A DNA stretch of 64,000 nucleotides from Welwitschia mirabilis. Taxonomy: Eukaryota; Gnetophyta; Gnetopsida; Welwitschiales. The notes beneath the pieces were generated by a model. That model was given only the letters and a program-made list of their open reading frames with translations, was not told the DNA's origin and made no database searches. The position numbers and the translations under genes are program-made. This document shows, piece after piece, positions 47,380 through 58,261 of this stretch (position 1 is its first letter; every line of letters begins with the position of its first letter). Where the stretch lies: contig JBOZIK010000001.1 in NCBI GenBank assembly GCA_051453625.1, positions 74,709,279-74,773,278 of the forward strand, given 5' to 3'.

Positions 47380-48310
47380 ATGGCTCTAATAAGAGTTGTA
47401 TCATCATCCACAAATGTGAGATCCTTAGTGAATGTTGTAAATCATATACTTAATGTACTTCAGTCTAGAAGAGATGATAGAAATGAGGATGTTGTAACCT
47501 AGAAACTAATGATGTAGCTTAGATGAATAAATATTCCAACATTCAAAGGATCTAATAGCGTAGCTAAAGAAGAGGCTTGATTGATTTCTATATATAAGGG
47601 AATGAAATTGTTTAGATTTACATTAGAAAAAAATGTCATATTGGCTATACATTAATTAAGAAAGAATGTAGTCTTATGGTAGGATGTAGAAAAGGCACAA
47701 TCCACTTTCTCCAATAATCTATCTTGGAAGGACTTCAAAGGATGGTTCTAAGAAAGATACATTTTAGAGTAATACAAAAACAACAATGTTAAGAAATTTC
47801 ACAATCTTAGAAATGAATCCTTATTAGTGGCCTAGTATGAAAACAAGTTCATGTAGCTATTAAAATATGCACCAGAGATAGCTAGTACTAAAATGATGAA
47901 GCTATGAATATTGGTTACTAGTCTGCATCCTAGAATTTATAGACAAGTTAAGTTATTCCAACCTAGGATTTTTGTTCAGGCCTTGAAGAAGGAAAATCTT
48001 GCTAAAGAATAATGGAATAGTATAAAAATTTCAGGGACAAAGAAGGTAACCCACAAGATTAGAGGGAAAATCAAGCCAGAAAAGACTGTTTTTTAAAAAT
48101 ACAAGAATGGCAAGTAGCAAAGGTTAGTGTAAAGTAGCATTAGTACATAAAATGGAGGCAAAAAAACCATAAATAAGAGGAAGAGCATAATTATCAATTC
48201 AAAAGGATACACCTTTCATTGAAACCAAATATCAAGACCCTAAAAGGCCTAAATGTTTTAGTTATGAAGGACCACATTTTATCAGGAATTATTCTAGTAG
48301 AAAGAAAGAG
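47380..48310 (+). pseudogene. gypsy-B gag remnant, copy 1
   Basis: Retrotransposon gag of chromovirus type. From about 47525 the translation gives INIPTFKGSNSVAKEEA, LISIYKGMKLFRFTLEKNV, WKDFKGWF, ERYI, KKFHNLRNESLLVA, YENKFM and LLKYAPEIAST. The knuckle at 48258-48300 is CFSYEGPHFIRNY, that is CX2CX3HX4C with two Cys changed to Tyr. In-frame stops sit at expected Trp and Gln sites. Several stops are shared with copy 2 (for example those around 47500-47525 and 58372-58397). Gag would assemble the particle. This copy cannot. Confidence 0.88.
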
Positions 48311-48379
48311 GAACAAGAGGTAGAAAATGTTAAGAAAATATATGCATTTATATTTAAGGAAGATACTCAACCAATAGTA

Positions 48380-50150
48380 ATCTTGAAAACTATAGATACC
48401 TTACTTAATGTTCTTGTTAAATTCTTATTAGACCCAGGGGCAACAAATTTATTTATATCTCATTTTATATCTTAGAAATTATTTACAAAGGTATAGAAAT
48501 AACATAAAATAATTGTGGAATTACGAGATGATAGTATTATTAGAGCTCTACATAAAACCCTTTGTGGTGATATTACTATTTAAGGTTACAATTTTTAGGT
48601 CCAATTTTTAATATTAAAGTTAAAATATTTTATTCTTATTTTAGGCATGAATTAGTTATAGGAAAATAGATCTTAGATAAATTGCTTTTCTAGTTAAGTT
48701 ATCATGTTGAGGCCTAGGTATAAAAAGGTTTACTTACATATTTCTTCCAAACCTACTCTCAAGAGATGGATAAGTAAGAAGCAAATAATAAAGGAAGTAA
48801 GGAGGAAAAGAACCTTTGAAATGGTTGGATTCCTATGTTTCCTTTAGCCTTAGTTAAAAATTTTAGAAATACCTATTATGAAAGAGTATGTAGAACTATT
48901 TCCTAAATAGCTACTAGGTTTTTATACAAGAAAAAATAAAGATTTTAAAATATATCTTAAATTGGGTTCTAAACCAATTTCCAGAGCATCCTACAAGATG
49001 TTCCCTATTGCGTTGATAGAGTTGATACTTAGATAACTACATAGTTAGATAAGTAGTAGATTCGGCTAAGCATATTATCATGGGATGCACTAGTTCTTCT
49101 TATTAAAAAGAAGGATGGAATTTTGATACTTTGTATGGATTATAATGTTAAGTAAAGTTACTATAAGAAATAGTTATCCCTTATTTAGAATATAAGATCT
49201 ATTTGATTAATTAGAGTATGCTAAGGTATTCTCTAAGATTCCATTAACTTAAGATCAAGGAAGAAGATGTCTTTAAAATAATATTTTAAACTACATACAC
49301 ATATTATGAATTCAAGATAGTTTTCTTTAGTCTTATAAATGCACTAGCCTTTTTGGATGATTTCATTATGGTTTTTATTTATGATTTTCTAAGTATATTC
49401 TCCAACTAAAGAGTCTCATGAGATGCACTTATGAATAGTACTAGGTATCTTATGAAAAAATTAGCTTTATGCAAATCTTGATAAGTGTGAGTTTTAGCTC
49501 TCTAGGGTTAAATTTTTAGACCACATGATTTTATATAAAGGAGCTAATGTCGATGAAGATGAGGTTTAAGCAATCGTGGATTGATCTAAACCTAAATTAG
49601 TGTTAAAGGTAAGAATCTTTCTTCGTCTTATTGGATTTTATAGAAGATTTATCAAAAACATTTCAAAGGTAGCTTCTCAATTAACTTCATTTCCAAAAAC
49701 AAATAAGTAGTTTAAATGGATTGAGTAATGTGATAAAGCTTTTCAAGCATTGAAATCAATTCTTATTTATACACCAATACTAAGAATGTTAAAACTAGGA
49801 AATCCTTACACCACTTATATAGATGCCTCAATTGAAGGTTTAGAAGTAGTCTTAATGCAAGATGGTAAGGTGATAAATTACGCATCTAGAAAATTAGAAA
49901 CTATGAAAAGAATTATCTTATTCATGAAGTAGAATTAGTGGTAGTTATTAATGAAATAAAAACTTAGAGGCATTATCTCTATGAATAATAGATAGAGGTT
50001 TACATGGATCATAAGAGTTTAATACACATACATACCTAGCCAAATTTAAATCTTAGACACTAGTAATGAGTGAAATTTTTATAATATTAGTAAATTATCA
50101 TGTAAGAAAAGGAAATATTATGACAAATTCCTTAAGTAAAAGAAGGCACA
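48380..50150 (+). pseudogene. gypsy-B protease, reverse transcriptase and RNase H, copy 1
   Basis: Protease at about 48390-48475: TLLNVLVKFLLDPGATNLFI, with the catalytic triplet D-S-G seen as D-P-G. Reverse transcriptase starts near 48905 (LGFYTRKNKDF, SKPISRASYKMFPIALIEL). It includes ILILCMDYNV at 49118-49148 and the catalytic box FIMVFIYDFLS at 49363-49395, where the first Asp is Tyr; copy 2 has the same change. RNase H at 49750-49932 is open: TPILRMLKLGNPYTTYIDAS, then EGLEVVLMQDGKVINYASRK. The tract L-ALSL...VYMDHKSL follows near 49960-50020. These are typical of chromovirus pol of the Tekay/Del kind. Stops and frameshifts are frequent. Confidence 0.88.
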
Positions 50151-50269
50151 TAATCTATAACCTAAGGATGAATAGTAAGATACTATCAATGATAAGAGAA
50201 GTGTAATGAAACTATTTCTTATGTAAAGGAGTTAGAGAAATTGGTTTAGAAGGGTTTAACATCTCACAT

Positions 50270-51160
50270 GATGATTTGGTATGCTACTTAGAGAAAATTG
50301 TAATCCCTAATGTGGTAAGGATTAAACATTTAATTTTTGAAGAATGTCATGAAACAAAATAAGCTATTAATCCAGGAGTAAATAAGATGTATAAGGATAT
50401 TAAGCAATTCTATTGGTGGCCTACAATAAAATTATAGATAGCTTATTATGTAGCTAAGTGTATAACTTATAAATTAGTCAAGGGTAAGCACAAGCACCTA
50501 GTAGAATGTCTTTATTCCCATAAAATTCTAGAGTGAAAGTGAAAGATGATAGGCATGGATATTATTATAGGCTTGCCTAATATCAAAGAGGACTATGATT
50601 CTATATTTGTCGTTGTGGATCTCTAAGAAAAAGTGCATATTTCTGCCTAATAAAGATAATTGATACATCTAAACAAATTGCAAAAAAGTATGTAAAATAT
50701 ATTTTTAAACTTCATGGATTACCTAAGGTAATAATTTCATATAAAGATAGTAAATCCACATCTAGATTTTAGATATCCTTTCATAACAAATTGGAAATAA
50801 AACTAAGCTTGAATATAGCCTTTTATCCTTAAATAGATGGATAAGATAAAAGAGTGAACTAGTTACTAAAGGATTTGTTAAGGATGGTTATTTTAGATCT
50901 TGGTGGATCATGGGTAGAACATGTGCCATTGGTAGAGTTTACATATAATAATAGTTATCAGGAATCTATTGGATATGCACCATTTAAATCCTTATATGGA
51001 AGGATATGTAGGACTCTAGTTTCTTAGTTTGATGTAGTAGATTAGATACTATTGCAAGTCTCTTTCACTCAAAATTTAGAAGAAAGAGTTAGGAAAATTA
51101 AGAAGGAACTTTAAGCAGTAAAGAATCAATAATAAAAGTATACAAATCAATACAAAATGT
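50270..51160 (+). pseudogene. gypsy-B integrase remnant, copy 1, cut by a gap
   Basis: HHCC domain: HLIFEECHETK, AINPGVNKMYKDIKQFYWWP and YYVAKCITYKLVKGKHKHL, with the second Cys changed to Tyr. Core: KMIGMDIIIGLPNIKEDYDS and IFVVVDL. Later RMVILDLGGSWVEHVPLVEF, TYNNSYQESIGYAPFKSLYG and RICRTLVS, highly characteristic of Tekay-like chromoviruses. It ends in an N run at 51161 before the chromodomain. The copy at 61170-62440 shows what would follow. Stops include one in HETK*AINPG that copy 2 shares. Confidence 0.88.
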
Positions 51161-51260
51161 NNNNNNNNNNNNNNNNNNNNNNNNNNNNNNNNNNNNNNNN
51201 NNNNNNNNNNNNNNNNNNNNNNNNNNNNNNNNNNNNNNNNNNNNNNNNNNNNNNNNNNNN

Positions 51261-52300
51261 GTAGATAGTTCAAAAATGGTAAAGGGAAACTTGCATCCAA
51301 ATGGATCGAAGAAAGAGAAGAGGGGATTGGACATATGTCCTAGAAATGTATCTTCTTCCCTAGCATCTAGACAATAGTAGGTAGAGCCTTCAAAAGCTGT
51401 CAAATTTACAGGAAAGCCCTTGTCAAAGAGAAATATGCATATGATACCGAGAGTAAATTGTGACACAAGTAAGGTAACAAAAGTTTTATTCAAACCTAAG
51501 AAAAGGGTTTTAAAGGTCCAATCTAAGCTTAGATATCTTAAATCTATGTCTCTTATGTTTAGTGGAATATGTGTTTAGTCTCAAACCTAAACCAATTCAT
51601 ATGGAAAAATTTGCATGATCGAGATGGAGAAAGTAAGCTTTATCTAAGATAATACATCTGGATAGGGGTATGTTCATATTTAAATTTTTGTCATTGGAGG
51701 CAATGAGTAAGGTATTGGATCAAGGACCATAGCCATTTCATAATAAACCCTTTTTATTATAGCCATGATTACTTGATCTAGAGTTTGATATTAGAGAGAT
51801 TAAGAGCTTTCCTGTTTGGGTTAAATTTCCTTACCTTAGGCCAAACTTATGGAAAAAGAAGACTTTGAGTAAGATACCCAATGTTATTAGTTGGCCTATT
51901 TACATTAATGTAATAACAACTTGTCATAGTAGATTGGCCTATGCAAGAGACTGCATTGAGCTTAATATTAAGGCTAAGTTATCCAAGGTGATCAAGTTGC
52001 GTAGTCCTGATGGAATGGAATTTAATCAAAAGGTCTTATGAATGGATTCTTCTCAATATATTCACTACAATTTGCTTGGTCATGGTGTGGGGGACTATGT
52101 TAGAGGAATTGTGCCTACCTGGAAAGATAATGACAATCATCAAGGGATTTCTAATTCCAAAGAAGAGGATAAATAGGGAAATAAGGATGTTCAAGGTAAT
52201 GATGGTTCTACTATAGATGATCAAAATGCTCAGGGTAGTAGAGAGAAACAATCAGTTGGAAATGCTTCTACCACTAACTAGATTAGTAATGTCTAATTAG
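51261..52300 (+). pseudogene. LINE ORF1 fragment (DUF4283 and zinc knuckle)
   Basis: From about 51670 the translation reads RGMFIFKFLSLEAMSKVLDQ, GP, PFHNKPFLL, IREIKSFPVWVKFPYLRPNL and WKKKTLSKIPNVISWPIYIN. AYARDCIELNIKAKLSKVIK comes after that. This is the order of the DUF4283 domain in plant L1-type LINE ORF1 proteins. The following knuckle at 52051-52098 reads YIHYNLLGHGVGDY, exactly CX2CX4HX4C spacing with all three Cys changed to Tyr by G-to-A. An acidic, Gln/Asn-rich tail follows to about 52270. No ORF2 endonuclease or reverse transcriptase was seen downstream. Such ORF1 proteins bind LINE RNA. It could also be a DUF4283 domain from a non-LINE gene. Confidence 0.78.
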
Positions 52301-52861
52301 TTAGTAATTATTCTACCATTAAGATCATAATCTATTGCAAATGGTCCAATTATATGTGTTTGTGATCCCATTATGTTTTTTTACTTTGAAGTTGTGTGTT
52401 AGTATGAACAAGACCTGCATCCCAACAGATAAAAGATAGGTATGTTCTTGTCCATTATTAGTGATAATACTAGATTTCCTTTCATCTATAGAATTCAAGC
52501 CTTTACATTTGGATATATACTGGCCTTCTGATGATAGGCTTTTACTTAGATTGGAGAGGACTAATTTTGGGTTTCCACTCTTATAGGCCCAATCAAGTGA
52601 CAGTCTTTGCGTTCTCTCTTTTTTAGTTTAATTACAGCTTTATTGATAGTGGAGCTGCTAGTTAGAACACTTATTGATATGCTAACCTACATTTCTAGCC
52701 AATCTAATGAGCTTGTAATGAAGAAAATGAGATACATTAGCTTAACTAGCAGAATATATAACACTTTATAATGAAAAAAAAATCTCTACAGTAGATGTAC
52801 TCTAAAATGAATTTGGGGATTACACATAATGCATTAATGTGAAATAGTTTTTAACAAAAAT
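52301..52861. other. Unassigned, probably intron of the next gene fragment
   Basis: No protein or repeat recognised. The end (tttttaacaaaaatag) looks like an intron 3' splice site directly before the malectin-like exon. Confidence 0.35.
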
Positions 52862-53325
52862 AGATACCCAGATGATCCATTTGATAGAATATGGAATTTT
52901 TAGGAAGAGGAATTCTCGTTTCCTGCTATCAACACTAAGATTAATGTGTCCACTTGAAGGGCAAGTGACGAGTCTCCTTCCAAGATAATGCAGACTGTCA
53001 TTGTTAGCAAAGAGACATATCCGTCCACTCTTATACTATCGGAAAGGAAGAGCCAATGCTACAAAAATATCTACTTTGCATTGTATTTTATATAAAGTAA
53101 AGTGCTGAATGAAACAAACATGAGGGAATTTGATCTACATCTTGATAACAACAAGCTCTACAGACCCATAAGTCCAATCTATCTATAGTCATTCAAAGTC
53201 ATAGTCTTTACTTATGGCATCTTAGATAGCTTGTAATTAAGCCTTAGGCAAACACACAGCTCTAGTAAGTGGCCTCTGGTGAATGCTCTCGAGATATACA
53301 AGCAGGGTCAAACATATCAAAATGG
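52862..53325 (+). pseudogene. Malectin-like receptor kinase gene fragment
   Basis: Translation from 52862 gives RYPDDPFDRIWNF, stop, EEEFSFPAINTKINVST, then SPSKIMQTVIVSKETYP, NIYFALYFI, NETNMREFDLHLDNNKLYRP and ISPIYL. Farther on comes SSKWPLVNALEIYKQG. These correspond in order to the second half of the malectin-like extracellular domain of plant LRR receptor kinases (RYPDD-DRIW, MQTA, YV-MHFAE, REF-I-LN, LPP-NA-EIY). The fragment begins after an AG splice acceptor, at a place where such genes have an intron. The kinase and LRR parts are absent. Four or more stops make it dead. Read as a captured genomic piece, not a spliced copy. Confidence 0.8.
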
Positions 53326-54324
53326 CACTTTTTCTTTAGATGGTATCTTTCAATACATTTAATGCTTCTATAACTTAGTCTTTTCTTTGGTTTTTAAATT
53401 GCATCTGACCATTTTGATTAGCTTCTGTCTTAGTTCAAGTACTAAATCAAGTGCAAAGAAATCAACATTTTGAGTATCTCTCAAGCGGTGATCCTTGCTT
53501 ACCTGCTTATTAACTATAGGGTTTTCTTTAGCTTTATCATCACTACTTTTGGCACTATTCTAATTACATAATTGGAACCATGGTTAAATTTTCTACTTCC
53601 TTAGGATGCTCTGTAGAAAACAAGGAGGAAGAATGTGACTTCCTTATTAGGATTATGCACTTGAATTTTCTTTATTCCCCTAGTCTCTTAACCTTTTTTT
53701 CCTTATTTCTATCAAGCTCTTATTTTAGCAATGGTTTCTTCTAATCTTTTTAAGTATTAACCTTTTCAATAGTACTAATTTCTTTTTACTGCTCTACCAT
53801 ATGCTTTAATTTAACCACTGTGTATGTATCTTTCTTCTTACTTATTGTAAGTCATCCTTCACTTTTTAAAATGGCAATCATTTGTGTGATGATCATATTT
53901 GGAGGTGCATGGGGTCTATTTTCAATAACATGTATAGTCTCCCTTTTCCTATAAGGTGAGATCTGAGATTATGCTAATTTTATTTAGCTAATGATGTTTG
54001 TAGAAGGAAAATAGATAATGAAGATTTAGCTGAGGAGAGCGATTGAAGCTTATAACTCTGATTCTTTATTTTTCAATTTTCAATGTTACCACTCTCTTGT
54101 ATTGATGGCTACTAGAATGAAATTTTAAAAAAATCTCATTTCAATAAGCAACATTTCTAATTGATTTTTGATTGGATCTGGCTTTGAGCAATATAATTAT
54201 GCCTTAGATTAGTTTTTTCTTAGTATTTTCATTTATTGTTGATTTTTCAATGGGAGCATTATTGCAAATAAATGAATTGAATAATGGAGGCATCTTCAAT
54301 CTGAAATCACTGTTTGAATAATAA
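53326..54324. other. Unassigned DNA between gene fragments
   Basis: Pyrimidine-rich in places and slightly less AT-rich than the retroelements. It may hold intron sequence of the malectin or transporter fragments. No frame could be matched to a family. Confidence 0.35.
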
Positions 54325-54860
54325 AAAATCATATTTGTGACTCTGTATCTTCTACTTTTTTTTGGCTCTACGAAGGCCCTTTACCTTTTAGTAGCACTCA
54401 TAAAGTTTTTGAAAGGAGTATGGGTACCTGTGCTTCTTATACTTATATTCATGATACTCATATATGCTTGGCATTATGGGCCTATAAAGAAATATGAGTT
54501 TGATCTTCAAATAAGATGTTCATCAAAAGTTTACTTAGTATGGGTTTTAGTTTGAGCATTTTTCATGGAATACCTCTGAATTTTTCAGATTCTATCACAA
54601 AACATCTAGCATTTTATCAATTTTTAGTATTTATATGTATAAAATCAGCTTTAGTACCTTATGTTCCACTTGAAGAAATATTTTTAATTAGATGCGTAGG
54701 ACCTAAAGAATGCAGATTATATAGACGCATAGTTAGGTATGGTTATCACAAAGGATTAAAGGAGAAGAGGGACGAAGGGAAGGTGCAAACTAAAATTGAT
54801 AATGTTGTAAAAAATGCTCGATCTAGTGATTTTTGTAATTTCATTGCCTCTGATAAGTAG
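54325..54860 (+). pseudogene. HAK/KUP potassium transporter fragment, frameshifted
   Basis: Two overlapping frames form the region after the last membrane segments of a plant KUP/HAK/KT transporter, which carries K+ across membranes with protons. Frame 1 (54337-54555) has VTLYLLLFFGSTKALYLLVA, KFLKGVWVPVLLILIF and [14 protein letters not shown]. Frame 2 (54516-54860) has [40 protein letters not shown] and [20 protein letters not shown], then VRYGYHKG. The hallmarks FFGS-E, GGWVP, WHYG-KRYEF, VP-VP-EERFL and YR-YRC-VRYGY are all recognisable. The shift is near 54520-54545. The N-terminal ten or so helices and the usual C-terminus are absent. This is a gene fragment. Confidence 0.9.
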
Positions 54861-55532
54861 GTTTTTGTTGGATGTGCAAAGTTTAAATTTGATAAGGTCG
54901 ACAACGTAGACAATCATAGTAATAGAAAAAAGAAATGCAAGAACAACATTTGGAACAGAGAACCTCAGAGAGAAGAGTTTAAAATTTGAGGTTTTTCAAT
55001 ATCATGCTTATGGTAGATGGATAACAGAGCATCTAGACAATAAAATATGCAACTGCTTCTATGATACTCTTGAAATTATCTTACCATATCCACCTATCTG
55101 AGGAATCTTATTGCTTTGATCCATTTCTTTCTGTTCTTCCATTATATTAAATCCCTTTTTCAGCTCTTAATTCTAATAACAGTGGGTACTAAAATATAGT
55201 ATCGATGAATTTAGGTCAAAAATCTACCTTTTTGTCTTCATGATAACCCAGTTGAGATCTCTATTGCAAAATGTTTTTTATAATGTTTGATATCTACTCT
55301 AGTTGAAAAGATACATCAATAAAAATTTTTGTATTTTTACCTTCATTTTACTTGATGGATTCTATTATGTTCGAATTCATATGATTTGAAGTGCTGACTA
55401 GTGTTTGTTGTTTCATAATGTCACAGTCAGGATCCATCTAAAATAAATTTTTTTCTTTGAGATCTTTTGTTGATCTTGGTCAAGATGAATAGAAGGAAGA
55501 ATTTTTCAAAGAACGTTAGCCCTTAGAAGTTA
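54861..55532. other. Unassigned DNA between gene fragments
   Basis: A basic open stretch continues to about 54990 in the frame after the transporter stop (KFKFDKVDNVDNHSNRKKKC), without a known family. The rest shows no gene. Confidence 0.35.
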
Positions 55533-55742
55533 GTGATTAAACGTTTAAACAAATCGTCTTTAGAAAGTCTGATCATTTTTTGCTTAGGATCCAAGGTGAG
55601 TTATCCAACATGCAAATCTAAATATAGTCTGTATGAACAGGTTGGGTGTAGTCTTCATGCTGAAACATATAGAGTGCTTTGTAAACCCTTCAATGAAGTG
55701 GTAGCAATTAAGATTCTTAATTTGGAAAAGTGTGTCAATCTA
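55533..55742 (+). pseudogene. STE20-like kinase first-exon fragment
   Basis: The frame contains SYPTCKSKYSLYEQVGCSLH, AETYRVLCKPFNEVVAIKIL and NLEKCVNL. It corresponds to the start of a plant STE20/GCK-type kinase: the P-Y-LYEE-G-G glycine loop (the glycines are partly lost: VGCSLHAETY), the A-CIP-NE spacer and the VAIK strand with the ATP-binding Lys. It stops after EKCVNL at CTA followed by GTAACT, a splice-donor sequence at the position where such genes have an intron. The rest of the kinase is absent. A genomic fragment of exon 1 with the beginning of its intron is the best reading. Confidence 0.82.
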
Positions 55743-55863
55743 GTAACTTCTTAATCAATATTTTTTTAAATTTTAGACTATTGATAATGAATCATTCCTA
55801 TATCATTCTTTTGTTACCTTTTTTTAGAATATTTAATAATTAAAAAATAATTTTTATTTTATC

Positions 55864-58158
55864 ACATTGACGAGCATTTGACATTCTATCTAAAGTTAAA
55901 GATTTAAAGCTAATGTTCTACATACTCTAACTAATAACACATTCTTATAATTGATTTTATAAAAACATTAAATTTCATTAGTGGATGCTCAATTTGTTGT
56001 GTGATTAATAGTGTCATTATTTACATCTCCTTTGGAAGCTTACCCTATTCTATACAAGTCTTTCATCCTCATCTAAACTTGTTTCTATCTACTTTGCGTT
56101 GGTTTCTTTCCTGATAATAGAAAAACCATATCCCTCCTCTTCTATATTGGAATTTGGATATATTAAGTTTCCCTCTATAATGAGTCCCAATTTTCATGAC
56201 ATTTTATCCTCTACAGATAGGCTCTGCAACAAATTTATTTTCAGTTATCTTATTGTCCAGGAGGGTTTTCTTTAGGAAACTTAGGTCATTTATTATGTAA
56301 ATAGTGTATATGTATTTTATCATATAATTAATGCATGAATCTTTTTTTGATTACCGTGGTAAACCTTTTGAGGCATTTATTTGATAAAATGTCTCTGAGG
56401 GATTTTAAGACATTTATTTAAGGAATGATTTTAAGGCATTTATTTCGAAAAGTTCCTCTATAGAATTTTGAGGTACTACTTAGAAATATACCTTGTAAGA
56501 TATTTAAGGTGTTTTTATTCAAACACTTTAGAGATACCTTAAAAGCCTGTAAGGTGATCCTTTTTAAAGTGTTTTTTAAACAAATGACTTAAAGCCCTTT
56601 AAGGCAATTTTTAATGACTTTTTAAGGATTTTTTAGAAATTCCTTAAACACCTATATTTCTTTTGGTATCGTTTATGTCACATCGTTCTTAATTATTCTC
56701 TATGACATCCTAAGCTATATTTCCTTTTATTCCTCTCTTGCCATCTTCTAATCCATATGCCTTTGTCCCTCTATGTACTCTTATCCTTGCAAGGATGCAT
56801 GCTTCTTCACATGCTCATGTGCTATAGTGATTTTATCACCTACTTGTTGCATCACTTCCATTTATGCCTAAGCTTGCATTGTCCCTTTCTTCTGTGTCAC
56901 TTGTTAGTGCCTCTATGCATTTGTCCTACTTTATATGCCTATGTGTCTATTACCACTATGTACCTTGCCTGATGGCACTATCTTTAGTCCATGCCTGCAC
57001 TTACTTGTATTCATTACATTTATCCATAGATTTCCTTCCATGCATGTTATTATCTCTTCACATAACTCACTTTGTGCTATGTTCTTAGCCATCTTTTTCT
57101 GTGTGATTGTCCTGTCTACATTCTTTTGCTACCTCATGTCACCTTATAATCCTTCTTTCATTCTTGTAGGCTTCAATTCCATTGTAATAATGCTGATTAT
57201 TATTCCTTAGAACACTTCTTATCTTTTCCATGCCCCTCCATACATCTTCACCCTACTCTTCATTCCTTTGGCATGTCCTTTATGAGTGTCAAATAGTGTG
57301 CTCATGAAGCCCTGCACTCTCTTCCCACTACATTCTCATCATCCATTCCAAAATAATACCTTTGAGAAGAGTGCCATAGCCCAAATCATCTATAATTTGT
57401 GAGGAAAAAGGGGGAAAAAGACCTCTCAAGTCAAACATTAGGAGTCAAGTAATCTAGAGAATAGAAGAAAACATGTCAAACATTAATCTTGGTGTAAAGT
57501 TTGGCCTCCTTTTCATAAACATGATCTTGTGTATTGTGGCTATATCAAAACTTTAATGCTTAGAATAACTTGCAATAACATTGGAGTACAAGCAATTATT
57601 TGCATTTTTTTCTTTAAATAACAATATGCATGAATCATAAAAATAATCCATTATAAAATGTAAACTAATGAGGAAGTATTCTTGTATATACATTTCACTA
57701 AGCTACTTAACTCTTTCAGGTAAGTAGGAATATTTTAATTTCAGGACATCTAATTAATTCATAAAGTTGCATCTAGTCTTTATAATAGATTAAAAGAAGG
57801 GACAAAAACATTTGTCCATTATGTTTTCCCTTAGTAATCAAAGAATAAATTATTAGGTGTTTCCATGGATACCTAAGGAAATATTTAATCTCTAATAAGA
57901 GTAAAAAGCTAACTATAAAACTAGTTATAAATAACTAAATGAACTAAGAAATCTTTAATATATGCACTTAGAACCCATGAACTTTATTATCAATTTACCA
58001 ATTGGAAAGTATATGCTACATGATTTAGTATGTTATATTATTTTTGTATAACTAAAATAAAATTCTAAATATTATATGTTATCATGAAAACTATGGCTAT
58101 GATGTTGATTATTTATTATTTAAAAACAAAAAAAGAAAAAAAGTATTTAGACATTACA
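55864..58158 (+). mobile_element. gypsy-B LTR region, copy 2, left part missing
   Basis: Matches 44981-47277 throughout, with about 92-94% identity by eye and small deletions. It contains the hairpin cluster (56340-56650), the pyrimidine-rich tract with overlapping frames (56757-57210, considered LTR not genes) and the LTR end ACATTACA. The first about 4 kb of the LTR region seen in copy 1 is absent. The gene-fragment block abuts it instead. Confidence 0.85.
56340..56650. repeat. Dense hairpin cluster, copy 2
   Basis: Second copy of 45480-45790. Motifs such as ttttgaggcatttatttgataaaatgtctc, attttaaggcatttattt and agccctttaaggca occur in alternating orientation. Confidence 0.75.
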
Positions 58159-58161
58159 TTT

Positions 58162-58179
58162 TGATATCAGAGCCCTAGG
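58162..58179 (+). other. gypsy-B primer-binding site, copy 2 (tRNA-iMet)
   Basis: TGATATCAGAGCCCTAGG, identical to 47281-47298. Confidence 0.88.
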
Positions 58180-58261
58180 TTATAAAGTTGAAATTGTATG
58201 ATGATTCATATCCTCATATTTTTTCCTTCTTTATTATCATCACTATGTTTGATAGAATAGA

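Noticed and set aside
55725-55745. CTAGT near the end of the kinase fragment as a Helitron 3' end
   Set aside because: No convincing hairpin lies just before it, and the sequence is explained as an exon end followed by a splice donor.
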